This document shows positions 26,264-34,666 of a stretch of 64,000 nucleotides of DNA, one piece after another. The translations under genes and the position numbers were made by a program. The DNA comes from Burkholderia sp. HI2500 (GTDB taxonomy: Bacteria; Pseudomonadota; Gammaproteobacteria; Burkholderiales; Burkholderiaceae). The notes below the pieces were generated by a model. That model worked only from the letters and a program-made list of their open reading frames with translations. It made no database searches and was not told the DNA's origin. The DNA is taken from the NCBI RefSeq assembly GCF_002223055.1, contig NZ_NKFL01000007.1:248001-312000 (forward strand), read 5' to 3'. Positions within the stretch are counted from its first letter, which is position 1; every line of letters begins with the position of its first letter.

Positions 26264-27970
26264 TCAGAAATTGCGAGATGCGACGATTGCCACGAAGTCC
26301 CTGTCACGTAGCGGGTTGGCCAGCGGGTTGGTCGGGCCCATGAAGCGGGTGTAGTTCAAGCCGACCTGCCAGTTCGCCGGGTTCTGTATGAAGTTCACAT
26401 ACAGGTTCATGGCCGTCACGCCGCGCATGAACTGGGCATTCACGTTCGGCGTATTGCCGAACAGGCCGTACCGGACGAAGATCCCCGGGTTGACCTGCCA
26501 CCCGGGAATGACGGTGCCGTCGTAAACCCAGTTGAAATCGACGTCGATCCCGCCGGAGTATTTCGTTCCCTGGGCACTACCCGGCGTGTTGAGTGCGCCG
26601 GTCGCGAACAAGTCGTTGAATTCGTTCCCCCACAGAAGCGCGCCAGGCGAAATCGGCGATCCGCCGTAGCTCTTGTGAAGCCCCGGATAAGCGATGATCA
26701 CCGTCTCGGTCGTCAGCGTGGCGGTCTGGGCGCCGAGCAGCTTCAGGAACGCTGCGGAATTGCCCGGCTGCAGCGAGTAGAGGGTCGTCAGGTGCCACTG
26801 GAAGCGCTTCTCGTCGACCCAGCAGTTCCCCCCTTGCGCGACGCATCTGCTGGCCGGATTCAGCGGAACGGCATCTCGCGGCCGGTACGAGAGTTCGGTG
26901 CCGATTGCCCAGTCGCCCACCGGGAAGTTGGCGCTGACGCCGATCATGTGGCGGTCTTCCGGAAACCGGAACACCGTCCCGCCCGTCGAACTCAGCGAGA
27001 CTTGCGGGAACTTGTCGTGGTACGCGATCGTGTAGAAGCCGAGATTCAGGTCGGTTCCCGCCGGCTGGTAGCGAATGGAAAAACCATACTGCCCGCCGTT
27101 CTTCGGATGGATGGTCGAGACGCCGTACGTGTTGTTGCCGGGACCGACGATCTGGTTCGACCAATAGCTGCCCACCGGCGGCAGGTAATTCTGGTTCCAG
27201 TTGCTCTGGTAGTACCCTTCGACGTTCACGCCGTGCCCGACGCCGGACGCGACACTCACGATCGGCGCGGGCAGGATGATCTCCTTGACCTGCGCGCCGG
27301 GCTGGGACGCGCGATTCACGTCGATCGCGTTCGTCGCATTGACCCCGCCGACTTCCCAGATGCTTTCGCCCCAGCTGACGACCTGGTTACCCACGCGGAC
27401 GCGGGCAATCTGGTCGCCGACGTTGAACTGCTTGCTGACCCACAGGTCGAGCAGGCGCGGCTTGAAGCGGATGTTCTTCTCGGCATCGGACGGGAGCCCG
27501 CCGCTCAGGTTGGGCGACGGGTTGTAGAACAGGTCCTGTCCGCTGGTTGCGCCTGTCGTGCGGGTGCCGGAGTAGTCGTACTGCCAGGTGCCCCGCGCCA
27601 TGAACGTGAGCCCTTGCGACGGCATCTTCAGGACCAGCTCGTGGTTGCCCTTGAGATAGCTCGTGAACGGATCGCCCTTGCCGTAGTTGATGTCGCCCTG
27701 ATCGGAGAGGCCGCTCAACTGACCGAGCCGGCCGCCACCCGTCTGCGCACCGGTGGCCACGTTGTAGGTCGGCGACACGAGATTGCTGCTCGGCGACGCG
27801 GTGCGAATGCCGACGCCCGCCGATATCGTCGAATCGAAACTGCCTTCGACGTTGCCGATCGTGAACGTGAAGGCGTGCGCGCTGCCGCACCCGACGGCGA
27901 CAAGCGCCGCGATCGCCGCGCGCACGAGCACCACGCTGGAGCGGGGCTGTAAGGAGGAGGTGGTAGCCAT
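26264..27970 (-). CDS. DUF1302 outer-membrane barrel-type protein
   Basis: A 568-residue protein with a signal peptide cleaved near GSAHA-FTF, followed by alternating beta-strand sequence ending in Phe (VAIVASRNF), the C-terminal signature of outer-membrane barrels. Sequence features (FTIGNVEGSFDSTISAGVGIRT at the start, WGESIWEVGGVNATNAID) match DUF1302. It starts 16 bases after DUF1329 and ends 7 bases before the RND gene. The DUF1302/DUF1329/RND trio recurs in degraders of hydrophobic compounds. Confidence 0.88.
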   Translation of the reverse strand: MATTSSLQPRSSVVLVRAAIAALVAVGCGSAHAFTFTIGNVEGSFDSTISAGVGIRTASPSSNLVSPTYNVATGAQTGGGRLGQLSGLSDQGDINYGKGDPFTSYLKGNHELVLKMPSQGLTFMARGTWQYDYSGTRTTGATSGQDLFYNPSPNLSGGLPSDAEKNIRFKPRLLDLWVSKQFNVGDQIARVRVGNQVVSWGESIWEVGGVNATNAIDVNRASQPGAQVKEIILPAPIVSVASGVGHGVNVEGYYQSNWNQNYLPPVGSYWSNQIVGPGNNTYGVSTIHPKNGGQYGFSIRYQPAGTDLNLGFYTIAYHDKFPQVSLSSTGGTVFRFPEDRHMIGVSANFPVGDWAIGTELSYRPRDAVPLNPASRCVAQGGNCWVDEKRFQWHLTTLYSLQPGNSAAFLKLLGAQTATLTTETVIIAYPGLHKSYGGSPISPGALLWGNEFNDLFATGALNTPGSAQGTKYSGGIDVDFNWVYDGTVIPGWQVNPGIFVRYGLFGNTPNVNAQFMRGVTAMNLYVNFIQNPANWQVGLNYTRFMGPTNPLANPLRDRDFVAIVASRNF

Positions 27971-27986
27971 TTTGTCTCGGCCCCTG

Positions 27987-29390
27987 TCAACGCTCGCTCA
28001 ACGCACGGAGATTATCGGCGTTGTAGAAGCTCGGCTTGTAGTGTTGGTCCGCCGACGAGTCGACCGACCACTTCGCGTCCCGTCCGGCCGCGAGCATCGA
28101 ACCGTCCACGAGATACCGGCCGTCGACGAGGTTGTATTGCGCGAATGCGAGCGTGTCGCAGCTGCCCGTTTCGTACACCGGAATGATGTAGCCCTCGCGG
28201 ACCTTCGAGATGTTGCCCTGCGCGTCGTAGTCCACCGCGCCGAGGTAGCTCCAGCTGTCTTCGTCGACGTAGAAGAGGCGCTTGGGCGCGGTATGGCGCA
28301 TCCCCTGCTTGACCGTGGCTTCCACGACCCACACGCGATGGAGTTCGTAGCGACGCTTCGCCGGGTTCACGAAGTCGGGGCCGTAGGCGTCTTCAAATTT
28401 GTCCGAGAAGTCGTACATGCCGAGGTCGTTGTACGTCACGACCATTTCCTTCTTGCCGAGCAGCTTCCACGAGAATCGGTCCGTCTGTCCGGAGAAGACC
28501 AGCGCTTCATCCATGTTGTACTGGTTGTCGAAGCCGATTTGCGGCGCATCGTATGCATACGACGGCATGCGGCGGGTGCGGCGCTGCCCCGGGAAGTAGT
28601 AGAAGACTTCCGTCGGCTTGCCGGCGTAGGTCGTAAAGATCGCGGCCTGGCCGGCAATCGCCGCCGGGGATTTGTACGCGTAGTAGGCGTTGCCTTCGAC
28701 CTGGTTGACCTTCGCGAACGTCGTGCCGGCCTTGTCACCCCACGGCTGATAGATCCACGCGTCGGACACGTTCTTGATCCAGTCGGACGCGCCCTTGCGC
28801 GGGGAGACGACGGTGATGATGTCGCGCATCTCGACGCCGGCGCCGCGGTAGTGCAGCTTCGCGTTCCACATCACTTCCGCGCCGGTCTTGGGTGCAGGGA
28901 ACGGGTAGCCGGGCAGGTGGGCATCGGTGAGTTCCGATCCGTCGGCCGACATCTTGGCGAAGCCCGCGTTGTTCTTCGTGTTCTCCGCGACGAAATCGGG
29001 GACGCCGCACGTGCGCCGGGACGGATAGACCGGCATCGTGAAGCCCTTCAGGTTCTTCAGCAGCGCAATCTGGCCCGGGTTGAGCTTGTCCGCGTACTTG
29101 TCGACGTTGCTGGCGTCGATCGTGTACAGCGGCTTGTCGGACTTGTATTTGAAGAAATCCGCGCGGCGCTTGCCGTAGCTCCAGCCCGCCCCGACGTTGC
29201 CCACGGGGGTCCAGGCGGGAATGCCGCCCGCGGTGCCGGCGATTTCGGCGCCCGACGGCGTATGTGAGGCATCCGTCCCTTCCGCAAGCGCACCGGTCAA
29301 GGACATCGCGACGGCGGAAGCGATGACGGACAATTTCGCTGCCGATCGGATGAGCGAAGCGGATTTCTTGAAAGAATGAGTCTTGACCAC
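27987..29390 (-). CDS. DUF1329 periplasmic/outer-membrane lipoprotein-sorting-like protein
   Basis: A 467-residue protein. GTG at 29390 is chosen because GGAG lies 6 bases upstream; it then begins MVKTHSFKKSASLIRSAAK with a signal peptide cleaved near GALA-EG. The mature part matches DUF1329 (LolA/LolB-like fold): ADKLNPGQIALL, GYPFPAPKTGAEVMWNAKL, FYYFPGQRRTRRMPSYAYD. Always found with DUF1302 proteins and thought to handle lipophilic molecules in the periplasm. First gene of the envelope module; 316 bases upstream on the same strand lies the class IV transaminase. Confidence 0.88.
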   Translation of the reverse strand: MVKTHSFKKSASLIRSAAKLSVIASAVAMSLTGALAEGTDASHTPSGAEIAGTAGGIPAWTPVGNVGAGWSYGKRRADFFKYKSDKPLYTIDASNVDKYADKLNPGQIALLKNLKGFTMPVYPSRRTCGVPDFVAENTKNNAGFAKMSADGSELTDAHLPGYPFPAPKTGAEVMWNAKLHYRGAGVEMRDIITVVSPRKGASDWIKNVSDAWIYQPWGDKAGTTFAKVNQVEGNAYYAYKSPAAIAGQAAIFTTYAGKPTEVFYYFPGQRRTRRMPSYAYDAPQIGFDNQYNMDEALVFSGQTDRFSWKLLGKKEMVVTYNDLGMYDFSDKFEDAYGPDFVNPAKRRYELHRVWVVEATVKQGMRHTAPKRLFYVDEDSWSYLGAVDYDAQGNISKVREGYIIPVYETGSCDTLAFAQYNLVDGRYLVDGSMLAAGRDAKWSVDSSADQHYKPSFYNADNLRALSER

Positions 29391-29706
29391 GGCTATCTCC
29401 TTGACCTTGACCAGGTAACGTGCGCCCGCCAAAGGGTTGTGCATGGGTGAAAACGGATGAAGGCACCGATAGTCCTGTCCGTTTATTAGCTATGCGAAAT
29501 GAATTGGGGTGTGTTCGTGCTTGGTTTTACTGAATCACCGAACTCCAGGTCATCGCTATAACGTCGAAGTTCGGATCGACCGGCGCCTGGGTGGGGCGCC
29601 GGACGGTTTGTCAATGCACGCAGCTATTGGGCGCCCACCGGGGCCGGATGCGGCTCGTTAGACCGGGCCGGCTCCGTACGCGCGCCGCTTCTGAGTGACT
29701 TCCGGC
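29391..29706 (-). promoter_or_regulatory. Gap between transaminase and DUF1329 module
   Basis: About 316 bases without a gene. A perfect hairpin (29580-29602) sits in it and could end transaminase transcription. The AT-richer stretch 29480-29540 is a plausible separate promoter for the envelope module. No regulon operator is seen here, so the module either reads through from the transaminase promoter or is controlled differently. Confidence 0.4.
29580..29602 (-). terminator. Hairpin downstream of the class IV transaminase
   Basis: CCGGCGCC-TGGGTGG-GGCGCCGG forms a perfect 8-base stem about 105 bases past the transaminase stop. No T-run follows, so it may be attenuating rather than terminating. 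Confidence 0.45.
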
Positions 29707-30687
29707 TTACGCCGGGACCGACGAGAAGTACTCAGCCGGCTGGGCGTGCCATCCTGCCCAGCGCTTTTCCCAGTAGAGGTTGTGAATCTTCTCGGAGATC
29801 GGGCCGGGGCCGTTGTGTTTGCCAAGCGGTTGGTCGTCCACTGCGCTGACGGGCATGATCCCGCCCGCCGACGACGACGTGAATGCTTCGTCAGCCTCGC
29901 GCAGCTGGGTCGCGGTGTACGTGCCGATGTTCACCTTGATGCCGAGCTCGGCGGCGATATCGAAGACGCTCTGGCGCGTGATGCCCAGCAGGCAGCCTTC
30001 AGCGGGCGTGTAGAGCTCCCCGTTCTTGACGAAGAAGACGTTCGCACCGGCTGCTTCGGTGAGGTTGTCGTGTTCGTCGACGAGCACCGCCCAGTCCTTC
30101 TCCTGCGTCATGGCTTCGAAGAGCGCGAGCTTCATGTCCATCCAGTGGAAGTTCTTCGCCGTGGGGTCGACTGCCTTCGCGGAAATGCGGTTGTACCGCT
30201 TGCTGATCAGCAGGTTCGAGCCGCGCGTGCGGACCTCGTCGTCAGCCTGGAAGAAGAACGGCACAGCGAAGGCGAACATCGCGTTCTTCATTGCGCTGCG
30301 GTCGCGGCGGTCGACGCTCAGCGGGCCGCGGGTGACGCACCACCAGACGTACGCGTCCTTCAGGCCGGCGTTGCGCACGAGCGTGTGAAGAATTTCGCGG
30401 ACCTGGTCGCGATTGAACGGATTCTCGAGGAAGAACTTCGCCGACGACTCTTCCATGCGCGCGAGGTGATCGTCGAGCCGGAAGAAGTTGCCTCGCGAGA
30501 CGGTGACGACATCGTAGGCCGCGTCGGCGTGGAGGAACCCGGCGTCGACGAGCGGGACGGTCGCTTCCGTGATGGGAACGTACTTGCCGTCACAGAAGGC
30601 GCTGCCATCTTCATAGCGGGGTTCATGCGGAGCGCGAGCATGCAGCGGATTCTCGTGCATGATCTGCTGGACTTGAATGATTGCCAT
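29707..30687 (-). CDS. Class IV aminotransferase resembling (R)-selective amine transaminases
   Basis: A 326-residue PLP enzyme of fold type IV. The catalytic Lys is K178 in DPTAKNFHW and the PLP-binding Glu E211 in LTEAAGANVF. The active-site loop FLHADAAYDVVTVSRG (51-66) with RLDDHLARM after it, and GGIMPV plus GPGPISEKI near the C-terminus, resemble (R)-amine:pyruvate transaminases more than branched-chain aminotransferases, whose YxGxR-type carboxylate-binding loop is not obvious. A role in converting an amine to a ketone is therefore plausible; a branched-chain or D-amino acid role remains possible. Divergent from the aldehyde dehydrogenase at 31255, with regulon operators in between. 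Confidence 0.8.
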   Translation of the reverse strand: MAIIQVQQIMHENPLHARAPHEPRYEDGSAFCDGKYVPITEATVPLVDAGFLHADAAYDVVTVSRGNFFRLDDHLARMEESSAKFFLENPFNRDQVREILHTLVRNAGLKDAYVWWCVTRGPLSVDRRDRSAMKNAMFAFAVPFFFQADDEVRTRGSNLLISKRYNRISAKAVDPTAKNFHWMDMKLALFEAMTQEKDWAVLVDEHDNLTEAAGANVFFVKNGELYTPAEGCLLGITRQSVFDIAAELGIKVNIGTYTATQLREADEAFTSSSAGGIMPVSAVDDQPLGKHNGPGPISEKIHNLYWEKRWAGWHAQPAEYFSSVPA

Positions 30688-30815
30688 GGTAATTACCTTT
30701 CGCTCCCGAGGGAGAGTTGTCGTTCGATGTTGACGTCAAAAGCGACCGGATCGCGGTGCGCTTCCTTGCGGATTGCTTACTTCCTGGCTATCCGCCGTGA
30801 AGTCTGCCATATGAC

Positions 30816-30830
30816 TTGATCAAGTGACCG
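30816..30830 (-). promoter_or_regulatory. Operator of the shared regulon, transaminase promoter
   Basis: TTGATCAAGTGACCG matches the regulon palindrome (TGATCA-AG-TGACCG). It lies about 130 bases upstream of the transaminase start. In the direction of that gene it is preceded by the GGGTTAACC element at 30872-30880. Confidence 0.65.
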
Positions 30831-30871
30831 TGTAGTGGAAAGTATTGCTCGAAAAATTCCTTGTCGATGAA

Positions 30872-30880
30872 GGTTAACCC
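30872..30880 (-). promoter_or_regulatory. GGTTAACCC element, transaminase promoter
   Basis: GGTTAACCC with TCGATGAA before it recurs in the same order beside three other minus-strand promoters (33714, 43645, 61321), each time about 40-55 bases upstream of a regulon operator. Probably a second regulator's site. Confidence 0.45.
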
Positions 30881-31144
30881 TCTGTGATGCCTGCCTCGAT
30901 ACGCGAGCGGCGAGCAGACTCGTGCTTGCCGGCCGGTGATCGTCGAACGTCCGTTCCGGCAGACCACACCGATCCGCCTGAGTCACGAGGCTTCGGTGTG
31001 TTGCGAGCGTCGCGTAAAGCCGCCTCGTGATTTCGTCTCCCTCATCATCCGGTCACCCGCGCTGCAAATCTTTCGCAGCAGCATGACGGTTCGTTCCCTG
31101 AAGCGTCTTACTTTGGCTTGCCGGCGGCAATACTGATTATTACC

Positions 31145-31172
31145 GAGTCATGTGACTTGGCCAAATGATCAA
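31145..31172 (+). promoter_or_regulatory. Double operator of the shared regulon, aldehyde dehydrogenase 2 promoter
   Basis: Two overlapping copies lie in tandem: GAGTCATGTGACTTGG (31145-31160) and TTGGCCAAATGATCAA (31157-31172). They share the TTGG in the middle. They lie about 85 bases before the aldehyde dehydrogenase start. Confidence 0.7.
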
Positions 31173-31254
31173 AAAAGACGTTAGTATGGATCTTCCCGGG
31201 CGATCCAGAAGGCTGACGACTCGCCCTCGATACCAAATGACATGGAGCGAGCAG

Positions 31255-32715
31255 ATGCCGATTTTCGAAGCAGACCATCTCCGCAAGGCGTTCATCGGCG
31301 GCCGTTGGGTGGAGCCGGTGAACGGTGGCGTGGAGCACGACATCATCAATCCGGCGACGGGCGAAGTCTCCGGCGTGTTGCTGTTTTCTGACGAAGCCGA
31401 TGTGAACCTGGCCGCGCAGGCGGCGCGCGACGCGTTCGCGGCGTTCTCGAACACACCGCTCGTCGAGCGGCTCGCGATGCTCGAGCGCGTGATCGGTGCC
31501 TACACCGAGCGGCTGCAGGACATGGCGGACGCCATCACGCTCGAGATGGGTGCGCCGATGGACGCCATTTCTCGCCCGCTTCAGGCGGCACTGGGGCTCT
31601 GGCACCTTCATACGACGCTGGAAGTGGCGAAGCAGTATCCGTTCGAACGCACCCAGGGCACGTCGCGGATCGTGAAGGAGCCGGTGGGGGTGTGCGGGTT
31701 GATCACGCCATGGAACTGGCCGATGAACCAGGTCATGTGCAAGGTCGCGCCGGCGCTGGTGGCGGGTTGCACGATCGTGTTGAAGCCCAGTCAGAATGCG
31801 CCGTACTCGGCCATCGTGCTCGCCGAGATCATCGAGAAGGCCGGCGTCCCTCCCGGCGTATTCAATCTCGTGCAGGGCTCCGGGCAGCGCCTGGGCAGGG
31901 CCATCGCGTCCAGCCCGCTCTTTGACATGGTGTCGCTGACGGGTTCGACGAGCGCCGGCGTGGAAGTCGCTCAGGCCGCTGCGACGACGATCAAGCGGGT
32001 GACGCTCGAGCTAGGCGGAAAGTCGGCGAACATCATTCTGGACAGCGAAAACTTTCAGCAGGGTGTCACGCATGGCGTGCTCCAGATGATGGCCAACTCC
32101 GGCCAGACGTGCACCGCGCCTTCGCGCATGCTGGTGCCGGCGCATCGGCTCGAGGAGGCAGAGCAGATCGCAGTGGCCGCATGCGGGCAGGTCGTCGTCG
32201 GCGATCCGCGCGATCCCGGTACGACCATGGGGCCGATGGCGAACCAACGCCAGCATCGCAAGGTGCAGGAGATGATCCAGACGGGCATCGACGAGGGCGC
32301 GGTGCTGCTGTCGGGTGGGCTCGGCAATCCCCCGGGGCTTGAGCGAGGCTACTACGTCAAGCCGACGGTCTTCAGCCGCGTGAACAATCGCATGACGATT
32401 GCAACCGAGGAGATTTTCGGCCCCGTCCTGGTGATCATCCCCTATCGGGATGAATCGGACGCGGTCGCCATTGCCAACGACTCACCGTACGGACTGTCCG
32501 GCTACGTCTATGGCGACTCGATCGAACAGGCGGAGCGCGTCGCCAGACAGTTGCGGACCGGGATGGTGCATTTGAACGGCGCGCCCGTCGACATCGCGGC
32601 GCCGTTCGGGGGGTACAAGCAGTCCGGTAACGGACGAGAGTGGGGCTACGCCGGCATCGAGGAGTTCCTGGAGACGAAGTCGATGATCGGCGCGACGCCG
32701 GGCGCCGTCAGCTAG
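31255..32715 (+). CDS. NAD-dependent aldehyde dehydrogenase 2
   Basis: A 486-residue ALDH. ATG at 31255 has GGAG 7 bases upstream; further in-frame starts (31237, 31165) are possible but give an unusual N-terminal extension. Motifs: ITPWNWPMNQ, LTGSTSAGVE, LELGGKSAN (base Glu), NSGQTCTAPSRM (catalytic Cys), EEIFGPVL. The Asn-Ser-Gly-Gln-Thr-Cys-Thr-Ala-Pro context is that of a broad-specificity group seen in solvent and terpene degradation. It stands alone between operators and the convergent TetR gene. Confidence 0.87.
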   Translation: MPIFEADHLRKAFIGGRWVEPVNGGVEHDIINPATGEVSGVLLFSDEADVNLAAQAARDAFAAFSNTPLVERLAMLERVIGAYTERLQDMADAITLEMGAPMDAISRPLQAALGLWHLHTTLEVAKQYPFERTQGTSRIVKEPVGVCGLITPWNWPMNQVMCKVAPALVAGCTIVLKPSQNAPYSAIVLAEIIEKAGVPPGVFNLVQGSGQRLGRAIASSPLFDMVSLTGSTSAGVEVAQAAATTIKRVTLELGGKSANIILDSENFQQGVTHGVLQMMANSGQTCTAPSRMLVPAHRLEEAEQIAVAACGQVVVGDPRDPGTTMGPMANQRQHRKVQEMIQTGIDEGAVLLSGGLGNPPGLERGYYVKPTVFSRVNNRMTIATEEIFGPVLVIIPYRDESDAVAIANDSPYGLSGYVYGDSIEQAERVARQLRTGMVHLNGAPVDIAAPFGGYKQSGNGREWGYAGIEEFLETKSMIGATPGAVS

Positions 32716-32726
32716 CAGGAATCGAC

Positions 32727-32758
32727 GACGGGCGTCCGGCGGTATGCGGACGTCCGTC
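32727..32758. terminator. Hairpin between aldehyde dehydrogenase 2 and TetR 1
   Basis: GACGGGCGTCCG and CGGACGTCCGTC form a 12-base stem with one G-T pair and an 8-base loop, between convergent genes. Confidence 0.6.
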
Positions 32759-32856
32759 TACGGAAAGGTGCAGGATCGAAGCCGGTCACGACGCATCGTG
32801 CGGACGGGCTGGGTCGGGTTGCCGGCGATGGGCGCAATGTCACGCCGCGTCGACGC

Positions 32857-33456
32857 TCAAGCCTGCACCGTCGAGCTCGAGAGGGAGGTGGCAAACGCCT
32901 CCAACGCTGAACTTACACTATCCAGGTTCGCCCTGAGCTCGCGGATATTCGTGTCGCCTTGCCAACTGTTCAGCAATCCATCGATCAGGATGATGCTCAT
33001 TCTGGCGACGGATTCAATCGCGTCATGGCTGACTTGTGGCGCGCACTTGCCGAGGTAAGCGATCGTTCGCTCGATGGTCTCGACATAGGTTTTCAACGCA
33101 AAATCGGGGCGATGACGCTCTGCCCACTGGATCAGTTCAGACTGTGCCCGGGCGTACGACGGATGCTGCACGAGCCATTCGACATTCTTGCGCAGTTGCC
33201 ATCCGGCGAGTTCGCCGAAAGAATGAAATTCCCTGTCAGCGGGGGCATTCGCCGCGAGCAGATCGAACAGGGATTCGTAAACCGCGTCGAACAGATCGTC
33301 CTTGGTATGGAATACATAATGCAGCGATGCCAGTGGGCAGCATGCGGCTTCGGCGATTCGCCGCGTGGTGGCTCCAGCGACGCCGTGCGCGGCGATGACT
33401 TCAACGGCAGCGTCAACAAAATCCTGTCGCCGCAACGCAGCGCGAACTCTTGTCAT
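32857..33456 (-). CDS. TetR-family regulator 1 (candidate regulon repressor)
   Basis: A 199-residue TetR protein. The helix-turn-helix covers residues about 25-55 (GVAGATTRRIAEAACCPLAS then LHYVFHTKDDL). Residues 28-50 are identical to those of TetR 2 except position 39 (Cys here, Gly there), so the two should bind the same DNA. The ligand domains differ substantially, suggesting different inducers. A perfect copy of the regulon palindrome (33529-33544) lies 73 bases upstream of the start, consistent with autorepression. Confidence 0.9.
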   Translation of the reverse strand: MTRVRAALRRQDFVDAAVEVIAAHGVAGATTRRIAEAACCPLASLHYVFHTKDDLFDAVYESLFDLLAANAPADREFHSFGELAGWQLRKNVEWLVQHPSYARAQSELIQWAERHRPDFALKTYVETIERTIAYLGKCAPQVSHDAIESVARMSIILIDGLLNSWQGDTNIRELRANLDSVSSALEAFATSLSSSTVQA

Positions 33457-33528
33457 TGGTAAACTCCGGTACCCGAAAATCCTCTTCCGTTCACGTCATA
33501 CACAGGTGTAGTGTTTATCCGTGATACA

Positions 33529-33544
33529 TGGTCAAGTGACCATA
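33529..33544 (-). promoter_or_regulatory. Operator of the shared regulon, TetR 1 promoter-proximal
   Basis: ATGGTCAAGTGACCAT, a perfect palindrome with 7-base arms and an AG centre, 73 bases upstream of TetR 1. It differs from the copies at 11282 and 55792 only in the central base pair. Confidence 0.75.
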
Positions 33545-33660
33545 ACGATCGTGAATTATGTCGGCTTCTTGAAAGTTTGTCCATGAATGGGCCGGGCCAC
33601 GGGTGCCCTGAATGTTCAGTTCGCTTGTTTCAGCTGATTCCGGAAAATCTGATCGATTGA

Positions 33661-33680
33661 CTTGATCATTTGATCGGTCA
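33661..33680 (-). promoter_or_regulatory. Operator of the shared regulon, TetR 1 distal
   Basis: CTTGATCATTTGATCGGTCA contains TGATCA-TT-TGATCG and a further GGTCA half-site. The GGTAAACCC element follows at 33714 on the plus strand, as beside the other minus-strand promoters. Confidence 0.6.
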
Positions 33681-34036
33681 ACGTTAAGCAGACAAAGATG
33701 CGCTGTCGATGGAGGTAAACCCGTGAGCGCGAGCACTGCAACGCAAGACCGACGGCGGCCTGCCGGGAGCATCAGATTTTCGGGCGAATGGAAGCAGGGT
33801 GCTTGGCCGCGGCCGATGTGGATTCTCGGCGGCGCCGGTGACTTCACGCCGCACGTGTCGCGGTCGGACGCGAGCAACGGTTGCTGAAAGCACCTTCGGG
33901 CAGAGCGTGCGCGCAGGGCGGCGCATGGGCGAAATTGCAAACGTCATGCGCCGCGAGCCGAGCGGTCAATTGAAGCGGCGACGCTACCGCTGTGAGGGCA
34001 CCGGGGGAGCCAGTGCATCGCGCAGGTGGCAGCGGC

Positions 34037-34666
34037 TTAGTGCTTCCGTACCGACTTGCGAGGGGGCTTGGCGGCAGGGCGGGCGTCCGACAGTGTCGTC
34101 GCGTAGGCGGCCAGCATCTTGCTGGCGTGGTCGACATCGGCAGCCAGACGTTTCGAATCTTCCTGGGCAAACCACGAGAAGAGCAAACCGTCGATCAGGA
34201 CGATGGTCAGCCGCGCGATGGCGTCCAGCACCTTGGCATCTGCACGCGGCTCGGCGGTCGCCAGATTGGCCCGGGCACCTTCCTGGGAGATGCGAAGCGC
34301 GCCAGTGGCCATGTCGGGCTGATGTCTGAGCGCCCACGTATACAACTCCGACTGGGTCTTCGCGTATGTCGGGTTGGCTTCGAACCAGGTCATGACGGAG
34401 CGCAGGTTGAACTCTGCCAGATCCGACAGGGTGCCGTGCTCCGGAGGCTCGGGGCTATCCGAGCGGATCAAGTCGATCAGGGACTCGTAGACGGCGAACA
34501 GCAGCTCGTCCTTTGAGTGAAACACGTAGTGCAGGGACGCCAGTGGGCATCCTGCAGCCTCGGCGATGCGACGGGTCGTGGCACCCTTCACACCGTGCTC
34601 TGCAATCACCGCGACAGTCGCCGCGACGAGGTCCTGGCGGCGGACTTCAGCCCGTACTCGCTGCAT
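34037..34666 (-). CDS. TetR-family regulator 2 (candidate regulon repressor)
   Basis: A 209-residue TetR protein paralogous to TetR 1. Its first 50 residues match TetR 1 closely (RRQDxV, AxHGVxGATTRRIAEAA, CPLASLHYVFH), whereas the ligand domain is diverged and the C-terminus is basic (PPRKSVRKH). It lies upstream of TetR 1 on the same strand. No perfect operator is found directly upstream of its own start, unlike TetR 1; nearest copies are at 35189 and 35354. Confidence 0.9.
   Translation of the reverse strand: MQRVRAEVRRQDLVAATVAVIAEHGVKGATTRRIAEAAGCPLASLHYVFHSKDELLFAVYESLIDLIRSDSPEPPEHGTLSDLAEFNLRSVMTWFEANPTYAKTQSELYTWALRHQPDMATGALRISQEGARANLATAEPRADAKVLDAIARLTIVLIDGLLFSWFAQEDSKRLAADVDHASKMLAAYATTLSDARPAAKPPRKSVRKH

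Larger units (their letters stand above)
33457..34036. promoter_or_regulatory. Control region of TetR 1
   Basis: About 580 bases between the two TetR genes, both on the minus strand. It holds two regulon operators (33529-33544, 33661-33680) and a GGTAAACCC element (33714-33722). No gene is recognised; overlapping ORFs here lack ribosome binding sites. Confidence 0.5.

Noticed and set aside
33799..34329. 176-codon ORF on the plus strand overlapping TetR 2
   Set aside because: It runs antisense to a clear TetR gene and has no family pattern.
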